Below, piece by piece: positions 1 to 10,382 of a stretch of 64,000 nt of DNA. The position numbers and the translations under genes were made by a program. The number at the start of each line of letters is the position of its first letter. The stretch's first letter is position 1. The notes under the pieces were generated by a model. The model made no database searches. It saw nothing but the letters and a program-made list of their open reading frames with translations, and had not been told where the DNA came from. The stretch covers positions 62,001 through 126,000 of the forward strand of contig JABELC010000011.1 in the NCBI GenBank assembly GCA_028455995.1, written 5' to 3'. The DNA comes from Scleromitrula shiraiana. Lineage: Eukaryota; Ascomycota; Leotiomycetes; Helotiales; Sclerotiniaceae.

Positions 1-88
1 CGATTTTGCCTTGAATATTGCCCATTGAATTCCGCTGGTGCATCGGTTTGCCTATCCCGCGATTTTTGGTGAGAATCTAGAGAAGTGA

Positions 89-394
89 TTAGCTCTGACT
101 CTCAAAGTTCGGTATTTGAATGAATTTGTCACCTCTTTTCAAGTCAGACTTTTTGGTTGCTTCAGATTGATCCTCATTCTGAGTCTGTTCAATCCATCTA
201 CGAACATAGTCATTATCACCAGATAATTCATTTTGGCTTCTATCAACAAGCGGATATCTCTTGATTGCATCATTAGGAGCACAAACTTGAGCACGTTCTC
301 TAGAGGCTTTCTTTCTCTGATCATGATTTGAGTTCTCCAAATCATTATTTTCAGTTTGGTAATGGCGCTTACGAGAATGATAAGATTTCTCCAT
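89..394 (-). CDS. Doubtful small hypothetical protein, about 101 aa
   Basis: An open frame starts at the ATG at 394-392 and runs to a stop at 89. The predicted protein is very hydrophilic, rich in Lys, Arg, Glu, Asn and Gln, with no signal peptide, membrane segment or motif that I recognise. A second frame overlaps it. It is followed by more than 3 kb with no clear gene, so it could be an exon of a gene extending left of the window, a lineage-specific small protein, or a chance ORF. I see no splice signals that settle this. Confidence 0.25.
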   Translation of the reverse strand: MEKSYHSRKRHYQTENNDLENSNHDQRKKASRERAQVCAPNDAIKRYPLVDRSQNELSGDNDYVRRWIEQTQNEDQSEATKKSDLKRGDKFIQIPNFESQS

Positions 395-403
395 TTGAGG
401 CAA

Positions 404-2690
404 GAAAGATGATTCATACGAATACCAAATGAAGAGATAAATGAGATTTCAAACCTATTTTGATGTTTGGAATGAATGATGATTGATTGTGAATTGATGC
501 AATGTAATGCAATGATTCAGAAGATGTTGTAAATGGGAACTTTCCCACTACAAACACTTAAAGTACCGATATTCAAATATGGAAGGCACGAACGTGTCAA
601 TCTATGAAGAAAATATCAGGTGACAACAAAAGTGAAATCATGATATTGTAGCTAAAGAAAAATTATTACTTTGGAATACCTTTCAATTTTTGACATGATA
701 TCAATACAGTTATACCTAGATCTAAAGTTATAGTCATGTAAACAGACTGCTCAATGCTCTCAGACAATACTCATTAGAGTACATAGAAGACAATATTCTT
801 GACCATTGATTCGTTTGCAAAACGATACTAACAAAATCCTTCAAACTTTTATAAGTCTAAACAGAAGCCAGTCTACTCCTCAACCCAGCCAAGTAGAGTG
901 ACATCCCTCGCACCTAGAGCCTCAAAGCTCAAGTATATCAACAGTGAAAAGGACCAGAGTCAGAGAAGCGGTGTAGGTACACACGTAAAGCCCACACACC
1001 AGCCATATATGTTTGCCATAGATATCTCTATGTACGTACCTATTCCATCTCGATGATCAATCGATCAAACAAGTATACAAACACGCATTCACAGAACTCG
1101 AGCAAACTCCAATTAATTCTCAATCGAGTTCGATTCAAATCATCTGATTGAGAAGAAATGCGAGTGATGCCGTGCAACATGCATTGAACCAAAATATCAA
1201 GAAAAATCCATGTTACACAAGACCGGGTAGATGGAAATGATATCCGGTACACCCATCCGTAAGGCTCGAATTTAGATTGCTTGATGTCGGCTTGTGCAAA
1301 CAGAGGGAATTATATCAATGGCTGGCATTACTTGGGCTTGGGGTGATTGCCGCAGAACATGAGCTTCAGAACTTACATAAATATACTCCTAGGGCCTTGG
1401 AGGATATGTTAAGGCATGTTGCTATCCGTTTGAATGGATCTAGACCATTTTATATCATATTTTCATCCTCCACCGGAAGTAAACTTACATAGACCCAACG
1501 AATGAAAGATTGTAGTATGGATATTTGCAGTGCACGTGTGCTAGAAACGAATGCATGTAGTTATTAGTTAGATGTGGAGTAGGTTGGGGTGCTAGACCTT
1601 TGATGCATGCATTACTTGCCGGATAATATCCATGTTGCCATCCCACCCAATTTATATTGATATGAAATTCCAATTAGTTAGCATGCCCAAGTGTTTGGAA
1701 GGACGAAGAGATAGTCTGAGGTTTGAAGTAAGAAATCCTTATCAAAATCATATATGAAGAGCCATAGGATGAACAATGCATCTTCTGGTGAGTAAAAAAT
1801 ATGTGATTACTCATCAACTCCCCAGCTCCATATTCGGAGCTTTCAACTTTAATTTTCTCCACTGGGGTCGATCTATACTAACTTAGTGGGGTAGTATAAT
1901 AAATCTCCGCACCTTCTGGTACGACCTTGGGAAACCTGAAAAGGTTGATAGCAGAGGATGGAAGGGAGAAGTGAAGGTTTTATTTGCAAGTTTTGACGTC
2001 CGAGGAGCTAGTTGGAATGATTGAAAGCTAAGATAGTTTTGACACCGGTGTGGATATTTTCCTTCCAAAGTTGGTCTCAAACAGTTAGTAGCAAGCTAAA
2101 GACCTCGGGATCATGGCACCAAATTAGTGCGATACCCCGTGCCGCTCCGTCTACCAGCCTGGAACTTAACATTAAAGCATTTGGATAGACTTGTCTCTTC
2201 CCGAAGTCCGTTGATAGACGTATACCGAAGGTAGCAAGGGAAGATAGACAGATTTCTTTCTTCCAAAGATTCCAAGCATGTTACACAACATCAAAAGCAT
2301 GAAAACCCCACGGCATTTGACTGATCCTGATTCCAGAGAAAAATGAAAAGATCTACTCAATGAATATATACCCGAATATCGGCCTTTTTACCTGCCGAAT
2401 GTTACACGGAATTAATTCTCCTCGATTTGGTGGACGGATTGAATCCAGAGTAGAAGGAATCTCTTGATTGGACAAATCGAATTAAATAATATAACTTTTA
2501 TGATCCTATTGGTTAATAATTTGTTGAAATAAATCTTGGTTATTGTTGGAAGGCAAGGAAGTTTCAGTAAGCAAGCAACCAGAAGAAAAGCTTAGAAACC
2601 TCACAAGGTTGAAAGATAATTACCCAAAAGGTGGATAAAGAAAGTAGAGCTAATCTACTTCGAGTAAATACCATTTAAAATCTTCCCCCT
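404..2690. other. Intergenic stretch, no gene recognised
   Basis: Several ORFs of 60-70 codons lie here on both strands. They are hydrophobic or compositionally random, lack splice continuity and resemble no family I know. No RNA gene or clear repeat was recognised. Confidence 0.5.
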
Positions 2691-3478
2691 GCCTAACTTC
2701 TTTTTTAACGCTAATAGTATCATGTGAATTTTTGGGAGGGGCAGCTTGCAGTTGCAGTCTTTGAGATTCCCCCGCTTTGCGCTTAAGGAACTTCCCTCCG
2801 TTTATTACTCTCTACTAACCTTCCTCCATCTTACATCTCTTTTCCTCTACAACTTTCAACCTCAAATCATTTCAAATCATTCCCTTCCCTTCTATTCTTC
2901 TTTCTTTTGCGAAATTTATAACTTCGTGAATACCTTCAAGTATCAACAGAAAAACAATAATCTATCGCGTTCGCACTGTCATTTCAGTCAGTCGTCCAGA
3001 CAGATAATTGAAATCAATTTCGCAATCTATCTCAACAATCAGAAAACTGAACATATCAACAAATAACAATACAAATCAATACAACACAACACAATACAAT
3101 CAATTTCGAGACACAGTTTCGATATCTAATTCAAGATCTATCAACAACCTCACCAACACACTCTCTCTTAATCCTTTTCTCAAGAAGTTCGTCCGATTCT
3201 CCTGCTGCTACTGTTTCATGCGCCAACTTAACTGTTGCTCATGAATTGATTCCAAAAATGATTCAAGTTTAATCTATATGTCTATCAATTTATCACCTTT
3301 CCATTCCTCATATCCGCTCAGCGGAAGTCATGTTTTGCCTCGATGTATCTTTCTTTGTGTGAATTCGTCCGTTTCTAGTATGCACAATTACCGCCTATAA
3401 TGGCGCGATTCTATTTTGTGTGAATGCGCGCGGAGATTGAGACTTTCAGCCAGGTTTTCGAGAATCATCTATTCAATC
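2691..3478 (+). promoter_or_regulatory. Promoter and long leader of the glycine-rich RRM gene
   Basis: The tract upstream of the RRM start codon changes from CT-rich (about 2760-2900) to CA/TCAA-rich (about 2940-3150). That composition is typical of core promoters and 5' leaders of strongly expressed filamentous-fungal genes. A 106-codon ORF inside it (2746-3066) has leader-like composition and is not called as a gene. The transcription start cannot be placed from sequence alone. Confidence 0.45.
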
Positions 3479-4439
3479 ATGTCTAAACTCTTCATTGGGT
3501 AAGCTGGAAACAAAAACAATCCTATCTAATTCTTTACCATTTGTCAATTAACTAACTTCTCACTTTCTTTATATAGCGGCCTTGCATGGCACACTGATGA
3601 GAACGCTCTCCGAGAGAAATTCTCCGAGTTTGGTACCGTTGAAGAAGCCGTATGTTTATAATAATTTCGTTCCTTCTACGATAAACTCGACTTCAAGATA
3701 ATGAGCTGATATATCTATTCAAGGTTGTTGTCAAGGATCGTGACACTGGTCGCAGCCGCGGTTTTGGCTTTGTTCGTTATGGCCAAGGTCCAAACCCTGG
3801 TTCTACTCCAGAGGAGGATGCAGACAAGGCTATTCAAACTATGAATTCTGTCGAGTAGGTTGTCACAATCTACATACTTGAATATAATGTTAAGATTGAT
3901 ATAGATTCGATGGTCGCACTATTCGTGTTGATAAGGCTTCAGAGCGCCCAAACGGTGGTGGCGGCGGAGGTGGATATAGTGGTGGTCGAGGTGGTGGAGG
4001 TTACGGAGGACGTGGAGGTGGATATGGCGGAGGATATGGAGGAGGAGGTGGTGGGCGTGGGTATGACAACAACTCAGGTTATGGTGGCGGTGGCGGTGGT
4101 GGATACAATGGAGGTAAGCTTGTTATTTTGATTCTTTATCGTATGAACATACACTGACAAGTATACAACAGGTGGTGGTAACTACTCAGGTGGTAAGACT
4201 TTCTAACTGATAACCATGTCAATATAAACGTGTTATGAATAGTGGCTAACGAAGGAGTTGATACAGGCGGATACCAAGGAGGAGGTGGTGGTAAGTGAAA
4301 CATTGATTCTTGATACCAACTTCATTTGCTAACTAGTGAAATAGGCTACTCTAGTGGCGGCGGATACTCCGGTGGAGGAGGTTACAACGATCGTCACTCC
4401 GGTGGCGGCGGAAATGCTGGATCATGGGGTGGTCAGTAA
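3479..4439 (+). CDS. Glycine-rich RNA-binding protein, single RRM, about 159 aa
   Basis: Exons by splice signals and frame: 3479-3498, 3577-3649, 3724-3854, 3905-4113, 4172-4192, 4267-4290 and 4345-4439, giving 480 nt in frame. Residues 1 to about 85 form one RRM: RNP2 is LFIGGL (split by intron 1) and RNP1 is RGFGFVRY. The rest is a Gly-rich tail with Tyr, Asn, Ser and Arg (GGYGG and RGGG-like units), ending in WGGQ. The family (plant GRP, animal CIRBP/RBM3 and fungal equivalents) binds RNA and acts in mRNA stability, splicing and stress responses in nucleus and cytoplasm. The last three introns are all phase 1 and split Gly codons, and the two exons between them are only 21 and 24 nt. ACTAAC-like branch points are visible in intron 1. 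The family call is firm; the exact cellular role is inference. Confidence 0.9.
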
Positions 4440-5407
4440 AAAGGCAAATTTGTTCCGTTGGATGGTGTGATTTATTTTTCTTTCTCCCCAAACTTCACAA
4501 CTTGTGAAGACAAGAAAAAGTTAGCCTGGGTATTTTCAGCAAAAGGTTTATTGTGTGGTATGACTTATGGGTTATCATTCTCTCATGATGATGACGATTC
4601 AAAAGTCAAGCTTCGTGGTTTCTGAACGTCGTTTTTTACCTTGGGCGAACTCAACGCTTGCATGGAGTATGGGGATGTGAGATGGGAAAGGGAAATGGGG
4701 AACTAGGAGAAAAAGGGGAGGGATCGCTTCTTACCTTCTCTGTTGTTTTCTTCCTTCTCCTTCTCGGTTTACTTTACTTTACATGATTTTTTTCATACTC
4801 TCTATCTCTCGATGATACGAATTTCCACGAATGGAACGGAATGGACACAGCAGTGTGTATCTTTTTTTCTCATCATCTTCTCTAGTTTGGTCTGGTTGCA
4901 CACACCCCTCAAAATTGTCTTATCTTGACTTCTATGAGTGGAGATTTTTCTTTTGATGAATGAATGACAGAATGAATGGAGAAATTGAATTGCGATTGTC
5001 TTTTAAATTGGAAATCTGCTGGTGTGATGTGATGTGATATGATATGAATGACTTCATCTGATGTATAGATAGATGCCAGTATATATATCTGTATATATAT
5101 CTGTATCTGTATCTGAATGATATGTGATCTTACTCTTCTCTTCTCTTCTCTGCATTTCTCTTCTCTCATCTTCTCTATCACCTCTATCACATCTATGATC
5201 TCTCTCTCTCCCCCTTTCTAACATATCTTGCACAATAATGCAACACAATATAATGCACTCTAACACTCACTCATTCATTCACTCACTCACTCACTCATTC
5301 ATTCATTTCTCAATCTCCTCCTGAACATCCACATTCACCACATCCGCTACCCCTTTACACACACCATCTTGAACCTCTTTCTCCTGTGCTTGCAGCTCGT
5401 TTTGATT
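4440..5407. other. Convergent 3' region between the RRM and ChaC genes
   Basis: This AT/CT-rich interval holds the 3' ends of two converging genes. It has simple repeats: TATATCTG units near 5086-5116, CTTCTC tracts near 5130-5180 and a CACTCACT/ATTC run near 5265-5310. No gene was recognised. Confidence 0.5.
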
Positions 5408-7008
5408 CTATTTTTGCTCTTGCTCTTGATTCCGCTTCCGCTTCCGCTTCCCCTGTTCCCGGACCTCAATCTCTCGTACTCGGTTCGCTAGATCTTGGAT
5501 GTGGGGGTCTGGGTTGTGGTTGTGGTTGTGATTGTGATTGTGATTTTCTTGTTGATTTGAGGAGGTGGAGGTGGTGGGGTACAGTTCTTGTACTATTTCA
5601 TGTGTTGATTAGAGTGTGTTTGTTATCTCATCATCTTTTTGTAGTTTTGATTTATTCTCATTCTGTCATTCCGTCATTCCCGTTTATCTTCCGTTTTTCC
5701 TCGCAGGAGATAACTATCAAAAGAGGATTTTGAAAATAAAAGACAAGGGAGGGAAAGATCGCAAATAACAAAATGTGGAAAATAGAAATAAGACCCAAAA
5801 GGGGGAGATGGGAGAGGGAATAAACATACGCGCCCGTTCCAACTCAAACAAATACTCCCGATTCTCCCCACTAGGCCCACAACTCTTATATATATCCTGC
5901 GCCAACGTATCTGGATCCTGTGGGCCTAGGAACTGCGGGTTGTCGGTTGTGCCTATGTAGAGGAGTGTTTTTATTGTTTTAGGGGAATTGGGATCGGTTG
6001 GATTGATAGGGTTGGTAGGCGCGGCTGGGTTGGCGAAGGAGGTACGGGCGGTGGAGGGATAGAAAGTAGCATAATCAATACTATACCCGTTTATCTCCCG
6101 GATATCGAGATAGGAGCGGACGGATTCGATGTGGGAGGCGGGGATGCGGTAGGCTGTTCCGTGGACTTTGGGGAGGTCATCGTCGGAGTTGGATGGTTGA
6201 GTGAGAGGACTGCCGGAGGAGAGGTCGCTCGAGGATGAGGAGGGCGTGCTGGTGTGCGGGTGGAGATCGCGGAGTCTGAGCCAGTGTGTGTAGGGGATTA
6301 GGGTTACGACGCGGCCGGGGGAGAGGGGGGTTCCGCGGTGGTCTTCACTATTTCGAGATGAGAATAGAATTAGATATTGGATTTGCGGGGGTTGGGAGAT
6401 TCTTGGTGTTGTGGAGTAGGGAGCGGATCGTATATATTGGGTTTCTCTTACCTAGCCTAGATACATGCATTTAATATGTAAGTCAATGATTATTCTACTT
6501 CAAAATTTATATAGGGACATTCATGTCCATATCTAACCAAGGACTAAATTTATGTATCTCTCACATACCTGCCAAAATCTGCGAACATATCCTGTTACAT
6601 AGCCCGGTATACGTTTATCTAATTATGTGCAATGTATGTTTAGATTCTCATTCTTGTACATCTTCTCCTTCTTCTTTACATTCCGGCTTTATTCGGTATA
6701 TATGTGAGATGGTAGCACCAAGGCAGAGAAGGTAGGACAGGGCAACGGTATGTAGATATGTGTATACAAGAGGTAGATTGCCAATGTAGATTCGAGGTAA
6801 AGTAAACATGCAAAGTTACAAACCAAAATGTGGTGGAGGTTTCCATATTAAACTTCTGTGATTTAGTTGTTAGTTAAAGTTATTAATCTAGATATAGAAT
6901 TGGGATCAAATAAGTGGTGTAATAGAATGTAAGATAATATTGACTTTCATACCCATATCCAAATATCCAGAATTCATCTTCTGAGTTACTGGAGGTTATA
7001 TCTCCCAT
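5408..7008 (-). CDS. ChaC-like glutathione-specific gamma-glutamylcyclotransferase, about 281 aa
   Basis: The gene is absent from simple ORF views because it is split into six exons on the minus strand: 7008-6953, 6855-6824, 6618-6569, 6456-6452, 6347-5830 and 5592-5408 (846 nt). The protein shows the ChaC blocks in order: the N-terminal FGYGSLIWKPPP substrate loop, GYVRRFWQASEDHRGTP, PGRVVTLI, HGTAYRIP, YLDIREINGY (the Glu after Arg is the expected catalytic acid), LLYIGTTDNPQFLGP and SCGPSGENREYLFEL. The family cleaves glutathione to 5-oxoproline and Cys-Gly in the cytosol. Exon 4 is only 5 nt (GCTAG) and supplies Ala plus part of Ser in WQASEDHRGTP; without it the conserved motif and frame break. 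Two fungal-style low-complexity inserts are present: a Ser/Pro/Asp stretch after PGRVV and an Asn-His repeat before a Lys/Arg-rich C-terminus. The 237-nt last intron is the least certain junction. Confidence 0.88.
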
Positions 7009-8263
7009 GATTTGTATGAGTGGTTGTTGAATTGAGAGATTGAGTTGATTAGTTGTAGTGTAGTTGTAGTTTCATGTATTGCATACAATGTAGCAAGGTA
7101 GAAATGTAGAAATGTAGAATTGTAGAATTGTAGAATATACAAATGAGGGGTCCTCGGTTTGATAATCAATTATGAGTTACGGGCCGGTACATGTAGTGCT
7201 GAAGGGAAGTGGGATATTGCATAGCATTATGAAATTCCACTTTTAGAACTAATGAAGACGAGACAAACAATGAAATATATGGCGTACCACATATTTATAT
7301 AGTATTTACATAGTATTTACATCTAAAAGTAAACAAAAAAGATTTATAAAGTCTTACAAGTACGAGATCAATGACAACAAGTGTACCAGTGTACAAGTAT
7401 ACAAGTGTACAAGTGTACAAAGTTCAAACTCTCTATGGCTGTAACAATCTATTGTTTGCCTTATGCCTCTTCTTTTTGTTTACAAAAAGAGAGGTTTTCA
7501 TGGATTGCAATCCTACTACAGAGCTGGGTTCCCCCAATTATATGTCATAAACTCATAAACTCAAGGGACTCAAGGAACTCAAGGGTTTTGAATGGCTAGG
7601 ACGGACAGACGGCTTTGATCATTGATGTGATATCATACTGGGCTGAGCCTACGCACGGCGCGCGCGAAGTAAGGTTATGGTTATGATTATGGTTATGGTT
7701 ATGGAACCTCAGCCTCATCGTATCTATCATGGATGTATGTCATGAGTATATGTCATGAGTATATATATATATGTATATATACTGTATATATATGTATATA
7801 AATTGAACAAGTATTTTATTTTCAATTATTTTTCTTCTTCTTTTTCTTCATACAAGGCTACACTCCTTTTCACTTATTACTTCCCTCTCCTCTTTTTTTT
7901 TATCAAAAGTATCAAAAAGGAGTTTAGAAAATTAATCTTATAAAACGAAGATAATCTCAATATATCAGATCAATACGAGTAATTAAGAAAATATCCACTT
8001 GATAACTTTAGAGTCGCAAGTGATTATTCATTCTTTTTGACACGGGCCCTTATTCCCTTATTCCCTCCATCACCAGTTCAAAATCATTTGAATCCAACTT
8101 GCGCAAACCAAATCTCACATATAATATTTATTATTATTATTCGTCTTCAACAACCAAAGAAACATTCGATTCGAGAAAATATCCAACGTGAGATAATTCA
8201 CACATAGTCAACCAAGTCCTATCGAAATTCAGCTACAATAGAATAAATTAAAATCAGGAAAAG
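7009..8263. promoter_or_regulatory. Divergent region between the ChaC and PEF genes
   Basis: About 1.25 kb separates two genes transcribed away from each other, so it should carry both promoters. Visible simple sequence: a GTACAAGT-type repeat at about 7379-7421, a GGTTAT repeat near 7673-7703 and a TATATATG run near 7755-7800. The last 200 bases before the PEF start are CA/TC-rich like a leader. No gene was recognised. Confidence 0.4.
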
Positions 8264-9629
8264 ATGGCTTATCACAGATCATATAATCCTGATGCGCTAC
8301 CTGCGTAAGTTATTCATTCTTTTACTTAAAATCTATCCCTTTGCGCGCCAATGAATAATAGGCTAATATAAAATAAACATACAGATTCGCAGAGCCAGAG
8401 AGAGTACGAATCTCCATCCAATCCAATACAAATTAACAAAACTAATCAGCGCGCACCTTATAGAAACACAAATCCCCAACATCGGCAACATCAACCCAAG
8501 CATTCTCTATCCCACCACCACACTCACACAGCCCAGCCCAACAAGCAATGCATTCAGGATACGACAACCGACCACCTCCAAACGGTTCAGATCCTCGTCG
8601 TCCATCTCCTCGCCCCCAACCGTCAGGAAATTATAACTATGGTGCTTCTCCCCCACCAGTTCAATATGGAAATCGTCCTCCTTCGGGCCAAATTCATGGT
8701 AGACATCCTTCGTCACCAGCTGCACCTCCAGGTGCTGATCCACAACTTTGGCCTCTATTTAAGGCTGTTGATAAAGATGGTAAGTTTACTTTCCCCCGCC
8801 CACATCTCCCTCCTTCTCTCGTCACATATAACGCAACATTAACTGACATATCTCCCCCCCCCTCACAGGAAGCGGCCAACTAACCGAAAAAGAGCTCCGC
8901 GCCGCTCTCGTAAATGGCGACTGGACAGCCTTCGACCCGCAAACCGTAAAAATGATGATCCGCATGTTCGACATCGACCGCTCTGGTACAATCGGCTTCC
9001 AAGAATTCTGCAACCTCTGGGGCTTTCTTGCCGCCTGGCGCAGCCTCTTCGATCGTTTCGATATCGATAGGAGTGGGAATATTAGTTTGGATGAATATAC
9101 GAATGCGTTGGTGGCGTTTGGGTATAGATTGTCTCCGGGGTTTGTGGAGATTCTTTTTAGGACGTATGATAAGAGGGGGGAGGGGAATATTAGTTTTGAT
9201 CTTTTTGTGCAGAGTTGTATTAGTTTGAAGAGGATGACTGATGTGTAAGTTTTTTTTTTTCGTTTTTTCTCTTTTTCTGTTCACTTTCTTCCCTCTACTT
9301 CTCGCTTTTCTCTGCTTTTCTATGGGAAAGAACAGAAGGTTTTGAGGCAGTTTCTACATCCCACAAACGCAATCTCCAACCCCCCTCTCCTTTTCCCCCC
9401 AAAATCCCCTCCAAATCCAACCCATCAAATCCAACACACCCCGCTAAAACTCACCCCACAGATTCAAGCGCTACGACGACGACCGCGATGGTTACATAAC
9501 TCTCTCTTTGTACGTTACACATTTCCATCATTTTTCTCTACCCCCCCCCCCCCCCTTTTTTTTTTAGAACATGTAGACTAATATACGTATAGCGAGGATT
9601 TCCTTACTGAAATTATTCGTCAGAAATAG
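8264..9629 (+). CDS. Penta-EF-hand calcium-binding protein (ALG-2/peflin type), about 278 aa
   Basis: Exons: 8264-8304, 8385-8403, 8464-8779, 8869-9244, 9462-9509 and 9593-9629 (837 nt). The first about 110 residues are Pro/Ser/Gln/Gly-rich and disordered, as in peflin and yeast Pef1. Five EF-hand loops follow: DKDGSGQLTEKE, DIDRSGTIGFQE and DIDRSGNISLDE are canonical, DKRGEGNISFDL is degenerate, and DDDRDGYITLSF is the fifth, dimerising hand. PEF proteins are cytosolic Ca2+ sensors acting at endosomes, ER exit sites and in cell-wall or polarity stress. Exon 2 is only 19 nt, and its junctions rest on frame alone. The last intron has a run of 15 C followed by 10 T, and a premature AG directly after the T run that would lead to a stop codon. 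The family call is firm. Confidence 0.9.
9541..9565 (+). repeat. C15/T10 homopolymer tract in the last PEF intron
   Basis: A run of 15 C is followed immediately by 10 T inside the intron 9510-9592, ahead of a probable branch site ACTAAT near 9577. Such homopolymers are sequencing and replication hotspots, so the length is uncertain. Confidence 0.7.
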
Positions 9630-10382
9630 GGGTGGGGTGGTCAAGGGAGTAAATGTTTTGGTGGGAGATTTAAGGATGAGTTGGGATATGTGGGGATGGT
9701 AGAGAGTGGAAGGTGTTGTATTCTTCATTTGGTTTATTTGGTTGTTTGGGTAGATGGATGTGCATGACATGACATGGCATGGTATTGTGATGGGCGGAGC
9801 AGGAAAGGAAAGGAAAGGAAAGGAAAGGAAGGGATATGAAAGGGATTGGTTCAGTATAGAGACTCTGAAATTCAGAGAGAGAACCATATAACAACATGAA
9901 ACCTCCTTGCATAACAAAGCATAGTATAGTATAGCATAGTATAGTAAAATAAGATACCCGAAATTTTTTCACCATTTACCGCATCCATTCATTCCATTGT
10001 ATTTCATATTCATGTGCATGTTTGTATTCATATTCATATTTTCTGCATAGACGAATTCCATATCTATATATACTAGTATGTATGTATTATGATTTGTCTT
10101 TGATCCTGTCTATCTATTTACCTACCTACCTACCCCGTTTCATATATACTATATATACATACAAGAGAGGGTAGTGCGGAATATCTATGATAATGACATA
10201 TGTGATATTGAGACAAATCTCATTTTCAATCTCGAGCATCTCTCTGGTTGGATCTTGCTTCAATCTAACTCAACCCAACCAATCTCAATCCAGGGCAGTT
10301 AGTCACTTAACTTAATTCCATGGCCAACCAGCCCAGCCTAACTCAAGCGTGTGTCCAATCAATCATAAATCAAACCCAAGGA
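9630..10382. other. Convergent 3' interval between PEF and Prp16
   Basis: No gene was recognised. There is a GGAAA repeat near 9800-9832, AGTAT/AGCAT repeats near 9918-9947 and an ATTCAT run near 10000-10040. It should contain the 3' UTRs of both flanking genes. Confidence 0.5.

Noticed and set aside
2746..3244. Two overlapping ORFs of 106 and 78 codons upstream of the RRM gene
   Set aside because: CT- and CA-rich composition is typical of a leader. No domain or splice continuity.
5386..5733. Plus-strand 115-codon ORF
   Set aside because: It is the antisense of the last exon and intron of the ChaC gene; the Ser/Ala and Cys/Gly runs are reverse translations of low-complexity coding sequence.
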